Shown: piece by piece, positions 8,932-18,005 of the stretch
Position numbering within the stretch: position 1 is the first letter of the stretch
How the letters are laid out: every line of letters begins with the position of its first letter
DNA from: Pseudomonas sp. gcc21
GTDB taxonomy: Bacteria > Pseudomonadota > Gammaproteobacteria > Pseudomonadales > Pseudomonadaceae
Assembly (NCBI RefSeq): GCF_012844345.1
Contig: NZ_CP051625.1
Span: forward strand, 2,542,001-2,606,000
Direction of reading: 5' to 3'
DNA length: 64,000 nucleotides
Notes under the pieces: model-generated
Databases searched by the model: none
What the model was told of the DNA's origin: nothing
The model's input: the letters and a program-made list of their open reading frames with translations, nothing else
Made by a program: the position numbers and the translations under genes

Positions 8932-10116
8932 TTAGCTCGACAGCATACACCAGGCTAACGGGTCCAGTGCACGGCCCTGTTTGCGGATAGAGAAATACAG
9001 CGACGAGCTGGACAGCCCACCGCTGCTACCCACGGTGGCAATGGCCTCGCCTGGCTGGACCCATGTACCGACGTCGCGCAATAGCGTCTGATTGTGGCCG
9101 TACAAGCTGAGATAACCATTGCCATGGTCGAGAATCAGCAGCAGACCCGAACCCCGTAGCCAGTCGGCAAAGACTACGCGGCCACCGTGAATGGCATGTA
9201 CGGGTGTGCCGGCTTCGGCAGTTATAACCAGACCATCCCATTTAAGGCGCGCATCGTCGCCCCGCTGGCTACCAAACTTCGACTGGATACTGCCCTTGAC
9301 CGGCAGCGGCAATTTGCCCTTGGCGTCCGCAAACGGCAGGCTGCCGGCAGGGGTCGGGATACTGGTGATGGCTTCGTCAAGCTTCTTGATCAGTGCAGCC
9401 AGCTCAGCCCGTTCGGACTGGCGCTGTTTGAGTTGCTGTTCGCTGGTGCGGCTTTCGCTTTTGAGACTGGCCAGCAGTTCCGCCCGCGTTTCGCGCTCTG
9501 CCTCCACCGCTTGCTGCCGCTCGGCCAATTGCTCGCGATTTTCATGCAGCTGCGCCTGCTCGCGCGCAATCGCCGCGCTGGCCTGCCGGATCTGCGCCAG
9601 AGTGTGATTGTAGGTGGTGATTTCTTCCATACGCGCGCGGCTGACGTATTCGTAATAGCGCATCATCCGTGCGACGCGGGCGGGATCGTCCTGGTTCAGA
9701 ACGAGCTTCAGGTAATCCTGCTGACCGGCCATATAGGCAGAACGCGCCTGACGGGCGATCTGTTGTTCCTGCTCCTGAAGGGCCACCTGTAACGCTTCGG
9801 CCTGGCCGCGCAGGTCATCAATGCGGGTTTCGCCCTCCTCGATCTGCTGCTCAAGGGCTTCGCTTTCCTCCTGCAGGCGACCAATTTCCGACTCGCTCTG
9901 CTTAAGTTCCCGCTCTAGCCCGGACATATCCTGCTTGAGTTCGCCGAGCATTTTCTTCAGCCGGGCGATCTCCTGTTCGGTCTGTTTGAGTTCTGCCTTG
10001 GCTTCGCGCGAATCCTGCGCCAAAGCCGGAAGCGCCAGCGCGCCGCCGAATGCCATCAGCGCGACCAGCACCCCGGCACGCCAAGGCGCACTTCGCCGCG
10101 GCTGGCTGACTCGCAT
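8932..10116 (-). CDS. envC: Murein hydrolase activator EnvC (coiled coil plus LytM/M23 domain)
   Basis: EnvC is a periplasmic activator of amidases that split septal peptidoglycan. The 394-residue protein has a signal peptide ending ALPALAQ, then a long coiled coil (roughly residues 35-270, rich in EQEIARLKK and LEQQIEEGE heptads). The C-terminal domain is an M23/LytM-type fold (WDGLVITAEAGTPVHAIHGG, LLLILDHGNGYLSLYGHN). The metal-ligand pattern of active LytM enzymes is incomplete, as expected for activators. The chosen ATG has GGGAG eight bases upstream and starts 13 bases after the gpmI stop; an earlier in-frame start would overlap gpmI and lacks a site. Confidence 0.93.
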   Translation of the reverse strand: MRVSQPRRSAPWRAGVLVALMAFGGALALPALAQDSREAKAELKQTEQEIARLKKMLGELKQDMSGLERELKQSESEIGRLQEESEALEQQIEEGETRIDDLRGQAEALQVALQEQEQQIARQARSAYMAGQQDYLKLVLNQDDPARVARMMRYYEYVSRARMEEITTYNHTLAQIRQASAAIAREQAQLHENREQLAERQQAVEAERETRAELLASLKSESRTSEQQLKQRQSERAELAALIKKLDEAITSIPTPAGSLPFADAKGKLPLPVKGSIQSKFGSQRGDDARLKWDGLVITAEAGTPVHAIHGGRVVFADWLRGSGLLLILDHGNGYLSLYGHNQTLLRDVGTWVQPGEAIATVGSSGGLSSSSLYFSIRKQGRALDPLAWCMLSS

Positions 10117-10129
10117 CGCCGCCGCTCCC

Positions 10130-11668
10130 TCAGGACACCAGACTGACAATGGACCGACCTGTCATTTCAGCCGGCTGCTCCAGACCGAGCAACGTCAGCA
10201 TGGTCGGCGCAACGTCGGACAGAATGCCGCCGTCGCGCAGAGTAACGTTGCGCTGGCCGACATAGACGAAAGGTACCGGCTCGCAGGTGTGCGCGGTATG
10301 CGCCTGACCCGTGCTGTCATCGGACATCTGTTCAACGTTGCCATGGTCAGCGGTGATCAAAGCCTCGCCGCCGACTTTGCCCAGCGCGTCGGTGATTCGT
10401 GCGATGCACGCATCCAGGCATTCGACCGCAGCCACGGCCGCCTCGAACACACCGGTATGCCCCACCATATCGCCGTTGGCGTAGTTCACGATGATGACGT
10501 CGTACCGCTGCTGCTCAATCGCTTCGACGATACGATCGGTCACTTCCGGCGCGCTCATCTCGGGTTTCAGGTCGTAGGTTGCCACCTGGGGAGACGGGAT
10601 AAGAATGCGCTCTTCGCCTTCGAAAGGCTCTTCGCGTCCGCCGGAGAAAAAGAAGGTGACGTGGGCGTACTTCTCGGTCTCGGCAATCCGCAGCTGGGTC
10701 TTGCCCTGCTTGGCGAGGTACTCCCCCAGCACATTGTCCAGCGAGGACGGCGGGAATGCGCACGGCGCCGGAATGTTCGCCGCGTATTGGGTAAGCATGA
10801 CAAAGCCGCCCAGCTTGAGCTGGCGCTGGCGGGTAAATCCGTTGAAATCAGGTTCGACAAACGCGCGCGTCAGTTCACGGGCGCGGTCGGCGCGGAAGTT
10901 CATGAACACCACCGCATCGCCGTCTTCCACCCGCACCGGTGTGCCAATCGTGGTTGCCTTGACGAACTCGTCGCTCTCGCCGCGCTCGTAGGCTGCTTCT
11001 AGCCCTTCAGCCGCGACCACGGCGGAGAAACTCGCCTGACCTTCAGCGACCAGGTTGTAGGCTGCTTCGACGCGCTCCCACCGATTGTCCCGATCCATGG
11101 CGAAATAGCGACCAATCAAGCTAGCCGTTCTGCCCTTGCCAATGCGCCGGTAGGTTTCTTCCAGCAATTCAAGCGAGGGCGCTGCGCTGCGCGGCGGCGT
11201 ATCACGCCCATCGAGAAACGCATGCACGTAGATTTGTTTGGCGCCACGGCGCGCAGCCAGCTCGACCATCGCCACCAGCTGTTCTTCATGGCTATGCACG
11301 CCGCCCGGGGACAGCAGGCCCATGACGTGCACAGCCCGGTCCGCCTTGATCGCAGCATCAACTGCCTTGCACAGCTCCGGGTTCTCGTAGAAGTCTCCTT
11401 CCATGATCGACTTGGTGACGCGCGTGAAATCCTGGTAGACGACGCGGCCAGCGCCCAGATTCATATGGCCAACTTCCGAGTTGCCCATCTGACCATCCGG
11501 CAATCCGACATCCATGCCCGAGCCCGACACCAGCGTGTGCGGCGCGGTCGACCAGAGCCGATCCCAGACCGGGGTCCGGGCAGCCATGATGGCGTTGGAT
11601 TCGGGTGATTCGCTGTGACCGAAGCCATCGAGAATCATCAGTACCAGTGGTTTTGGGGCAGCTGTCAT
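10130..11668 (-). CDS. gpmI: 2,3-bisphosphoglycerate-independent phosphoglycerate mutase GpmI
   Basis: GpmI interconverts 3- and 2-phosphoglycerate in glycolysis and gluconeogenesis using two Mn ions. The 512-residue protein starts [20 protein letters not shown]. The phosphoserine nucleophile is Ser64 in [15 protein letters not shown], and metal ligands appear in [11 protein letters not shown] and in [11 protein letters not shown]. The length is that of the family. A longer in-frame extension of 19 residues lacks homology-like content, so the ATG after it is preferred. The ribosome binding site is weak. It is the first gene of the minus-strand run leading to envC, ctpA and yibQ and is divergent from yibN. 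Confidence 0.97.
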   Translation of the reverse strand: MTAAPKPLVLMILDGFGHSESPESNAIMAARTPVWDRLWSTAPHTLVSGSGMDVGLPDGQMGNSEVGHMNLGAGRVVYQDFTRVTKSIMEGDFYENPELCKAVDAAIKADRAVHVMGLLSPGGVHSHEEQLVAMVELAARRGAKQIYVHAFLDGRDTPPRSAAPSLELLEETYRRIGKGRTASLIGRYFAMDRDNRWERVEAAYNLVAEGQASFSAVVAAEGLEAAYERGESDEFVKATTIGTPVRVEDGDAVVFMNFRADRARELTRAFVEPDFNGFTRQRQLKLGGFVMLTQYAANIPAPCAFPPSSLDNVLGEYLAKQGKTQLRIAETEKYAHVTFFFSGGREEPFEGEERILIPSPQVATYDLKPEMSAPEVTDRIVEAIEQQRYDVIIVNYANGDMVGHTGVFEAAVAAVECLDACIARITDALGKVGGEALITADHGNVEQMSDDSTGQAHTAHTCEPVPFVYVGQRNVTLRDGGILSDVAPTMLTLLGLEQPAEMTGRSIVSLVS

Positions 11669-11849
11669 ACGGAGTAGGCTCGCAGGTTGTCTTCGTGGAA
11701 AGCGTACCCGCCGGCGGCCTCGCAAGACCCGACAGGCATGTTGCCGACAGTTTACTTGTAGCGCACCGGGCTGTCATGCGCGGGGGAGGTTCTGTGACCC
11801 AGACGTGCTGTGTATACTGGCGGACTTTATCGACCCCGGAACACGTCCA

Positions 11850-12284
11850 ATGCAGGCTCTTTTGCAGTTCATCGAACGATTCACCGAGTTTCTCGGCAAC
11901 CATTATCTGCTCGCGCTCGCCTTTCTGGTGGTGGTGACTCTGCTGATCATCACTGAGGGTCGCAAGGCGGGTAAGTCCATCACCACGCAGCAAGCCACCA
12001 ACCTGATCAACCGGGAAAATGCCCAGGTGGTCGATATCCGTCCCAAGAAGGACTATGCGACTGGCCATATCGTCGACTCGATCAACATTCCCCATGACAG
12101 CCTGCCAACGCGTCTGGTAGAACTGGACAAGTACAAGGACAAGCCAATCATCCTGGTTTGCGCCAATGGTCAGCATGCCGGGACTTACGCCAAACAGCTC
12201 AAGGCAGCCGGGCACAACAATGTGCACAGGCTGATCGGGGGCATCAGCGGATGGCGCGCCGACAACCTTCCACTGGTGAAATGA
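11850..12284 (+). CDS. yibN: Membrane-anchored rhodanese-like protein YibN
   Basis: The 144-residue protein has one N-terminal membrane segment (LLALAFLVVVTLLIITEG, about residues 18-38) and a rhodanese domain. The domain's active-site loop reads ILVCANGQHAGTYAKQL, with a cysteine in the catalytic position, and the domain begins VVDIRPKKDYATGHIVDSIN. Such proteins move sulfane sulfur; the physiological acceptor is unknown. I start at MQALLQFIERF, because upstream codons include unlikely leader sequence. grxC begins one base after its stop and secB follows, giving the usual yibN-grxC-secB order. Confidence 0.92.
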   Translation: MQALLQFIERFTEFLGNHYLLALAFLVVVTLLIITEGRKAGKSITTQQATNLINRENAQVVDIRPKKDYATGHIVDSINIPHDSLPTRLVELDKYKDKPIILVCANGQHAGTYAKQLKAAGHNNVHRLIGGISGWRADNLPLVK

Positions 12285-12285
12285 C

Positions 12286-12543
12286 ATGTCTGAAGTAACT
12301 ATCTATAGCAGCAATTATTGTCCTTTCTGCATTCGCGCCAAGCAGTTGCTGGACAGCAAGAAGATTCAGTACAAGGAGATCGTGGTTGACGGTCAACCAG
12401 CAGTTCGGGCCGAAATGACTCGCCTTGCCGGCGGGCGCACATCGGTCCCGCAGATCTGGATTAACGACACCTACGTTGGTGGCTGCGATCAACTGCTCGC
12501 ACTGGAACGCTCCGGCAAACTGGATCCCATGCTGGGCGAATAA
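12286..12543 (+). CDS. grxC: Glutaredoxin 3 GrxC
   Basis: This is an 85-residue glutathione-dependent disulfide reductase with the classic active site Cys12-Pro-Phe-Cys15 (SSNYCPFCIRAKQLL). It also has the TSVPQIWIN cis-proline loop and the GGCDQL glutathione-binding motif. The length is exactly that of bacterial Grx3. It lies one base after yibN and 54 bases before secB, so co-transcription is likely. The short spacing and the shared redox/sulfur theme with the rhodanese support a common role in cytoplasmic thiol balance. Confidence 0.97.
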   Translation: MSEVTIYSSNYCPFCIRAKQLLDSKKIQYKEIVVDGQPAVRAEMTRLAGGRTSVPQIWINDTYVGGCDQLLALERSGKLDPMLGE

Positions 12544-12597
12544 CCCGCAAAGATTCCGCCGTTACCACATCAAAAACAACATACTTAAGGACCGAAT

Positions 12598-13095
12598 ATG
12601 GCCGACGACAACCAGAACAATCAAACTGCCAACGGCGCAGGCCAGGATCAGCCTGCCGTGCAGTTCAGCCTGCAGCGTATCTACGTCAAGGATCTTTCCT
12701 TCGAGTCGCCGAAGTCGCCGGCGGTGTTTCAGACTCAGTGGAACCCCAAGGTCAATCTCGACCTGAACACCCGCCATACCCAGCTTCAGGACGGTATCCA
12801 TGAAGTCGTGCTGAGTCTTTCCGCTACCGTTACCAACGGCGAAGACGAAACCACCTTCATTGCTGAAGTCCAGCAGGCGGGTATCTTTGCCATCAGCGGG
12901 CTGGATGAAGCAGCGATGCGTCACACACTCGGCGCCTTCTGCCCCAACATCCTGTTCCCTTATGCCCGTGAAGCGATCGACAGCCTGGTCGGCCGTGGCA
13001 GCTTCCCTCCGCTGATGCTATCGCCCGTCAATTTTGATGCGCTTTACGCACAGAACGAACAGCGTCGGCAACAGGAAGCCGCTGGCACTGCCTGA
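12598..13095 (+). CDS. secB: Protein-export chaperone SecB
   Basis: SecB is a cytoplasmic tetrameric chaperone that keeps preproteins unfolded and hands them to SecA. The 165-residue protein has a disordered polar N-terminus ([16 protein letters not shown]), then [30 protein letters not shown] and [20 protein letters not shown], all SecB hallmarks. The C-terminal tail is polar and Gln-rich. An AAGGA site precedes the ATG. The 190 bases after it contain a weak hairpin (CCGACC/GGTCGG) but no T-run terminator. Confidence 0.98.
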   Translation: MADDNQNNQTANGAGQDQPAVQFSLQRIYVKDLSFESPKSPAVFQTQWNPKVNLDLNTRHTQLQDGIHEVVLSLSATVTNGEDETTFIAEVQQAGIFAISGLDEAAMRHTLGAFCPNILFPYAREAIDSLVGRGSFPPLMLSPVNFDALYAQNEQRRQQEAAGTA

Positions 13096-13285
13096 TCTGA
13101 TCGGCGGAATGGCTCCCAGCGAGCCGCATTGCCTGAACAGGTTTCTACTGCAGACACGACCTGCTCGCGAGACATGCCGACCGGTATTGTGGTCGGTGTG
13201 CTCCGCTAGCGCGGGTCCCGCTTGTCAGCTCACAAGCCTTGTTCTAAGGTAGGCCACCGCCCACCCCCCCCTGACGGATGCACGC

Positions 13286-13804
13286 ATGACCCAACCCGCC
13301 TCCCGCCTGCTTTATCTGCTTTCCTTCATTCTATGTCTGGTGCTGCTAGCGGTTGCGTTGTATATGGAACACGTCATGGGCCTTGAGCCCTGCCCGCTGT
13401 GTATAGTCCAGCGTGTCGTGTTCATCGTTATCGGCCTGATCAGTCTCGCTGCGGTGTTGCACAATCCTGTACCCAGCGCTACGACCGGAAAACGGCCCGT
13501 TGCCGCACGTATCTATGGTTTGCTGATTACCCTTTCAGCAGCCTTCGGTGTCGCGATCGCCGGCCGCCAGGTATGGCTGCAGCATCAGCCAGCGGACCAG
13601 TTGCCCTCCTGCCTGCCGAGCCTCGATTACATGATGGACGTACTGCCCTTCCAGGAAATGCTCCGTCTGGTATTCAGCGGCACCGCCGATTGCGCAGCGG
13701 TCACCTGGACGTTCCTTGGATTGAGCATCGCCGAATACACATTGATTGCCTTTATCGGTTTTGCACTGTTCGGTCTGTTACAGCTGTTGCGTAAGCACGG
13801 TTAG
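13286..13804 (+). CDS. dsbB: Disulfide bond formation protein B (DsbB family)
   Basis: DsbB is a four-helix inner-membrane protein that reoxidises DsbA with quinone. The 172-residue sequence shows four hydrophobic segments and both functional cysteine pairs: Cys36-Pro-Leu-Cys39 in LEPCPLCIVQR, and Cys109/Cys136 in the second periplasmic loop (LPSCLPSLDY and SGTADCAAVTW). The length fits the family. In P. aeruginosa the corresponding gene (dsbH) sits between algQ and hemY. Here algQ follows on the same strand but hemY is 16 kb away, a difference noted in the findings. Confidence 0.95.
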   Translation: MTQPASRLLYLLSFILCLVLLAVALYMEHVMGLEPCPLCIVQRVVFIVIGLISLAAVLHNPVPSATTGKRPVAARIYGLLITLSAAFGVAIAGRQVWLQHQPADQLPSCLPSLDYMMDVLPFQEMLRLVFSGTADCAAVTWTFLGLSIAEYTLIAFIGFALFGLLQLLRKHG

Positions 13805-13985
13805 ATCTGCGCGAGAGACGATTCGCTGACACAAGCACATTGTAGTGAGATGCGGCGACAGTTCTTCGACAGCCTCAGCTCTTGATGCCGAAGACCGGAC
13901 TGGCCTATTCTGTGGCCACAACAACGAATCAAGCACTCCGGATCTCGGTCGCCGGTAAGACGATCGCTCACTGATGAGGTGTAAA

Positions 13986-14468
13986 ATGCTGGACAGCTGC
14001 ACTACAGCCCAGGAACGCTGGGGCGGTGTTAATGAAATGGTCGATCGCTGGCTGGCCGAGCGTAAACAAGTTGTCCTGGAGTTCAGCGCTTTGCGCGACC
14101 GCGCTCCGTCTGCGGCCAATTCCGAGCAGGCACTTGGCTCCTTTTGCACCATCCTGATCGACTATGTCTGCGCCGGGCATTTTGAAATCTACGAACAGCT
14201 GACCCGCGAGGCTGAGGAACTACAGGACGTTCGCAGCCTGGATCTGGCAGGCCAGGTTTATCCCCGTATTCAAACCATTACCCAGGCCGCGCTAACGTTC
14301 AACGACCGATACGGCGACACGACCGATTTCGACGAAGAAACCATGCAGAAGGACCTCAAGGTGCTGGGCGGCTTATTGCACGAGCGCTTCGAACTCGAGG
14401 ACTGCCTCATCGAAGTGTTGCATAACTGCCATCAGGACATGCTCAGCGCCCCTGAAAAACTGGAGTAA
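13986..14468 (+). CDS. algQ: Rsd/AlgQ anti-RNA polymerase sigma-70 factor
   Basis: AlgQ (Rsd family) binds sigma-70 region 4 and in P. aeruginosa affects alginate and siderophore genes. The 160-residue helical protein begins MLDSCTTAQERWGGVNEMVDRWLAERKQ, the AlgQ signature at the N-terminus. It carries LIDYVCAGHFEIYEQL and ends with KVLGGLLHERFELEDCLIEVLHN, also diagnostic. The start follows GAGGTG five bases upstream; an in-frame ATG four codons earlier overlaps that ribosome binding site. It is followed after two bases by the algP homologue. Confidence 0.93.
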   Translation: MLDSCTTAQERWGGVNEMVDRWLAERKQVVLEFSALRDRAPSAANSEQALGSFCTILIDYVCAGHFEIYEQLTREAEELQDVRSLDLAGQVYPRIQTITQAALTFNDRYGDTTDFDEETMQKDLKVLGGLLHERFELEDCLIEVLHNCHQDMLSAPEKLE

Positions 14469-14470
14469 TT

Positions 14471-14995
14471 GTGACAGCCACTAGCCAAGGCAAGAAATCT
14501 TCTCGGGTGCCAACACCCTTGCACCTTTTGCAGACCCTGACCCGCACGCTTAACGAGCAATTGGGTGAAGCCTGCCAACAAGCCGAACATGACGCCGTCA
14601 AGGCGCTGGAGAAACTCGAACGCCAGAAAGCCAAGCTGGATGACAAGCTTACCGAGGCGCGCGATAAACTGGCTGCACGTCAGAGCGGCGAAGAGCATAA
14701 GTCGGTCAACAAGGCCCAGAACCGGGTTGAGGAGCTGGAAGCAGCGCTAGCGGAACTGAATAAAGCGCGAAACGCAGCCGCTGCCTACGTCAAGCAGCTG
14801 CGCCTTGATATCCGCCAGACGTTACGCCTGGCCAAGGGCTTCGAGCGGATCGACGGGCAAGTCAGCCAGGCGATCGAGAAACGTGACAACCCCGATCAGG
14901 CTCCACCGTCGCGGCCACGTAACGGTCAACGCCGGGGGCGCTCGAAGAGTCCGGCCAAGAAGCCAGCCACTGCCGGCGCCACTACCAACGCCTGA
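14471..14995 (+). CDS. algP: AlgP-like regulatory protein with short C-terminal tail
   Basis: AlgP (AlgR3) of P. aeruginosa is a histone H1-like DNA-binding protein with an N-terminal coiled coil and a very long KPAA-repeat tail. This 174-residue homologue has the N-terminal part (PTPLHLLQTLTRTLNEQL, then a coiled coil about residues 30-110, then YVKQLRLDIRQTLRLAKGFE). It ends with only a short basic tail (RNGQRRGRSKSPAKKPA). The start is GTG, with GGAG five bases before it. There is no room for a lost tail downstream, because the next gene ends just 25 bases later on the other strand. DNA binding through the basic tail is plausible but not shown. Confidence 0.8.
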   Translation: MTATSQGKKSSRVPTPLHLLQTLTRTLNEQLGEACQQAEHDAVKALEKLERQKAKLDDKLTEARDKLAARQSGEEHKSVNKAQNRVEELEAALAELNKARNAAAAYVKQLRLDIRQTLRLAKGFERIDGQVSQAIEKRDNPDQAPPSRPRNGQRRGRSKSPAKKPATAGATTNA

Positions 14996-15019
14996 TAAAA
15001 AGCACTGGCGGCGTACCTA

Positions 15020-15514
15020 TCAAGGCGTCGCCAGCATCGCCAATCGATCAAGCTGCTCACGCAGCACCGCATTCACCTCAACACCCTGCGCATCGCAGCA
15101 GGCCGCGAGCTGCTCTGCGACTGAGTCATCCTGCCTGATATCCATCGCTACACCGCGGTCATGGGTCGCCAGGCGCTCTAACTGAAGTAACTCCGCCTCC
15201 AGCTCGCAATCCTTGACCTGTCTATACAGCTCAACCGACGCTTCACGCCCTTTTAGGAAGCGTCTGGCCGTTCGCAACGGCGTGACGACTTGGGCCTGCC
15301 ATGGCCAATGCCAATCGACAATGGCTTCCCAGCGCGAGTAAGAAGCTGCTTCGCGGCGCCGACCAAGCCAACAGGCGTAGAGCAGCAATAACACATCACA
15401 GCCGTAGTTATCCTGCAGATCCAGCAACAGCGGCTCCACCCCGGGCCGCTCATATACCGCTTCGGCGTACTGGCGCAACATCACGCCGGCATCAACCTGT
15501 TCAATATCGTTCAC
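15020..15514 (-). CDS. TIGR02444 family protein (DUF2390)
   Basis: This 164-residue cytoplasmic protein starts at GTG. It matches the TIGR02444 pattern by its core: YGCDVLLLLYACWLGRR, WPWQAQVVTPLRTARRFLKG and LYRQVKDCELEAELLQLERL. The family has no assigned function. It is mostly alpha-helical, with no signal or membrane segment. It converges on algP (25-base gap) and is divergent from the ABC-F gene, its usual neighbour in Pseudomonas, but the two are read from opposite strands here and need not be co-regulated. Confidence 0.78.
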   Translation of the reverse strand: MNDIEQVDAGVMLRQYAEAVYERPGVEPLLLDLQDNYGCDVLLLLYACWLGRRREAASYSRWEAIVDWHWPWQAQVVTPLRTARRFLKGREASVELYRQVKDCELEAELLQLERLATHDRGVAMDIRQDDSVAEQLAACCDAQGVEVNAVLREQLDRLAMLATP

Positions 15515-15620
15515 CTTCGCCCCCTTAGAGCGGCTTTCTGTCGCCCGAATTCAACGGCGACGCCGCTATCACAACCACCGAACGGCTCACGTGTCCCGGT
15601 GCGCTGATATACTCCCGCGC

Positions 15621-17534
15621 ATGATCAAAATTGAATCTCTGACGCTTCAGCGCGGCGCCCTGCGTCTACTCGAAAATGCCGACCTGACTCTGCATCCAGG
15701 CCAGAAAGCCGGCTTGCTCGGTACCAATGGTGCCGGCAAATCCAGCCTTTTTGCGCTGTTCCGCGGCGAGCTCACGCCGGACGCTGGCAGTTGCACAATA
15801 CCCGCCGACTGGCGCATTGCCCATATGCTCCAGGAAATAGACACCCTGGATCGCGTGGCGGTCGATTATGTACTTGACGGGGATCAGCGCCTGCGCGAGA
15901 TCCAGCAGCGACTGCAGCGTGCCGAGGAGCAGCATGACAACCATGCGCTTGGTTCGCTGTACGCTGAACTCGAGTCCCACGATGGCTTCAGTGCCGATGC
16001 CCGCGCGCGGGTTCTGCTCGCAGGCCTGGGCTTCAGCTCCGAACAGTGCGAAGCCCGGGTAGGCGACTTCTCCGGCGGTTGGCGGATGCGACTCAATCTG
16101 GCGCAGGCGCTGATGTGTCCGTCTGACCTGTTGCTGCTGGACGAGCCTACCAACCACCTGGATCTGGATGCCATCCTGTGGCTGGAGGACTGGCTCCGGT
16201 CTTACCAGGGCACGCTGGTGCTGATCTCTCACGATCGCGATTTCCTCGATGCAGTGGTTGAGCATATCGTTCACGTCGAAAACAAGCAGCTGACTCTGTA
16301 CCGGGGCGGCTATACGCAGTTCGAGCGCACCCGTGCCGAGCGCCTGACACAGCAGCAAGCCGCGTTCGAGAAGCAGCAGGCGCAGCGCGAGCACATGGAA
16401 AAGTATATTGCGCGCTTCCGCGCTCAGGCGACCAAGGCCAAGCAGGCGCAAAGCCGGCTCAAAGCGCTGGAACGCATGGAAACGCTGAGCCCGGCGCACC
16501 TCGACTCGCCCTTTTCCTTCAGCTTCCGCGAGGCGGACAAACAACCCAGTCCGCTGATCGATCTGCGTGAAGGCGTGCTGGGCTATGGCGACCAGGCGAT
16601 TCTGCGGCAGGTGAAGCTGCAGTTGGTGCCAGGGGCTCGCATAGGCGTATTGGGTCCGAATGGTGCCGGCAAATCAACCTTGATCAAGACGCTCGCCGGC
16701 AGCCTGGAGCTGATGGATGGCGAGCTGAAATCCAGCGAGCATCTGGCGATTGGTTACTTCGCCCAGCATCAGCTGGACAGCCTTGACCCCAAAGCCAGCC
16801 CGCTGCTCCACATGGCACGCATAGCGCCCCAGGAACGCGAACAATCACTACGCAACTTCCTGGGTGGGTTCGACTTTCACGGCGCCCGCGCAGAAGAGCC
16901 GGTCTTACACTTTTCCGGTGGCGAAAAAGCCCGCCTGGCGCTGGCCTTGATTGCCTGGCAGAAACCCAACCTGCTGCTGCTCGACGAGCCGACCAACCAT
17001 CTGGATATGGAGATGCGCCACGCCTTGACGCTCGCCCTGCAGGCCTTCGAGGGGGCCATGTTGCTGGTATCACATGACCGGGCATTGATTCGCGATACGA
17101 CCGATGAACTCTGGTTGGTTGCCGACGGCAAACTGCAGACGTACGAAGAAGACCTGGATACCTACACTCGCTGGCTGGCGCGGTTCCGGCAGCAACAGGC
17201 TGAAGATCTCCGCCTTGCCAATGCACCGGCAGACGCCGGAGCCGAAGGCGAACGGATCGATGCGAAAACCCAGCGGCGCCTCGCGGCGGAGGAGCGCAAA
17301 CGCCTGGCACCGCTCAGAAAACAGGTCGACAAGCTGGAAAAACAAATGAGTGAAGCACAAGCCGAGCTGGCTGATATCGAAGCCGGCCTGGCAGATAACG
17401 AAATATACTCCTCAGACATGAAAGATCAGCTGAAGACGCTGCTAAGCCGGCAGGCTGCCTGTCGCCAGACAATAGAACAACTGGAAGAGCAATGGCTGGA
17501 AGCAAGTGAAGAACTCGAAAGCCATTCCGCCTGA
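15621..17534 (+). CDS. ABC-F family ATPase (YheS-like)
   Basis: ABC-F proteins are soluble twin-ATPase translation factors that bind the ribosomal E site. The 637-residue protein has two nucleotide-binding domains: Walker A GTNGAGKSS (residues 34-42) with signature FSGGWRMRL, and Walker A GPNGAGKST (from residue 345) with signature FSGGEKARL. The linker between the domains is basic (KYIARFRAQATKAKQAQSR), as in ABC-F proteins. There is also a C-terminal coiled coil of about 90 residues. There are no membrane segments. Among ABC-F types this layout is closest to YheS (or Uup). The start chosen matches the usual MIKIESLTLQ beginning. Confidence 0.92.
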   Translation: MIKIESLTLQRGALRLLENADLTLHPGQKAGLLGTNGAGKSSLFALFRGELTPDAGSCTIPADWRIAHMLQEIDTLDRVAVDYVLDGDQRLREIQQRLQRAEEQHDNHALGSLYAELESHDGFSADARARVLLAGLGFSSEQCEARVGDFSGGWRMRLNLAQALMCPSDLLLLDEPTNHLDLDAILWLEDWLRSYQGTLVLISHDRDFLDAVVEHIVHVENKQLTLYRGGYTQFERTRAERLTQQQAAFEKQQAQREHMEKYIARFRAQATKAKQAQSRLKALERMETLSPAHLDSPFSFSFREADKQPSPLIDLREGVLGYGDQAILRQVKLQLVPGARIGVLGPNGAGKSTLIKTLAGSLELMDGELKSSEHLAIGYFAQHQLDSLDPKASPLLHMARIAPQEREQSLRNFLGGFDFHGARAEEPVLHFSGGEKARLALALIAWQKPNLLLLDEPTNHLDMEMRHALTLALQAFEGAMLLVSHDRALIRDTTDELWLVADGKLQTYEEDLDTYTRWLARFRQQQAEDLRLANAPADAGAEGERIDAKTQRRLAAEERKRLAPLRKQVDKLEKQMSEAQAELADIEAGLADNEIYSSDMKDQLKTLLSRQAACRQTIEQLEEQWLEASEELESHSA

Positions 17535-17558
17535 TCTTATCCTTTCAAAGGTAACCGC

Positions 17559-18005
17559 ATGACGTTATGGATTGATGCCGACGCCTGCCCTCGCCCGGTT
17601 CGGGATATCGTAGTCAAGGCTGCGAAGCGCCAGCAGATCGAGCTGGTGCTGGTTGCAAACAGTGCACAGCAGCTTCCTCCCGGACCAGGTGTTCGTCAGG
17701 TGATAGTACCAAGCGGTGCGGACGTGGCTGACCAATACATCATCGATCACTCGCGCCCCGGCGATCTGGTGATCACTGCGGATATTCCGCTGGCGGCCGG
17801 TCTGGTTGAACGCAAGGTAACCGCGATCAATCCTCGTGGCGAGATCTACGACGAATCGAGCGTCGGTGAACGTTTGGCAGTACGCAATCTTATGGACGAG
17901 CTGCGCGGAGCCGGCCTGGCCGGTCGCAGCGGTCCAGCGCCCTATAACGACCGGGACAAGCAAGCCTTTGCCAATTCTCTTGATCGGCTCCTGTCCAGGA
18001 TGTAG
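17559..18005 (+). CDS. yaiI: YaiI/YqxD family protein (UPF0178)
   Basis: This 148-residue protein belongs to the YaiI/YqxD family, which has a PIN-like/NYN nuclease-like fold but no proven activity. Visible family features are MTLWIDADACPRPVRDIVVKAA at the N-terminus, SGADVADQYI, the GDLVITADIPLAAGLVERK block with paired Asp residues, and NPRGEIYDESSVGERLAVRN. The AAAGG site lies before the start. It follows the ABC-F gene by 24 bases and its stop codon directly abuts the stop of the convergent gene on the other strand. Confidence 0.9.
   Translation: MTLWIDADACPRPVRDIVVKAAKRQQIELVLVANSAQQLPPGPGVRQVIVPSGADVADQYIIDHSRPGDLVITADIPLAAGLVERKVTAINPRGEIYDESSVGERLAVRNLMDELRGAGLAGRSGPAPYNDRDKQAFANSLDRLLSRM

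Noticed and set aside
9821..11002. Long plus-strand open frame opposite envC and gpmI
   Set aside because: It spans two confidently assigned genes on the other strand and its translation is low in recognisable features.
14996..15019. Frameshifted remnant of an AlgP KPAA tail
   Set aside because: Only 24 bases separate the stop from the convergent TIGR02444 gene, with no lysine/alanine-rich frame.
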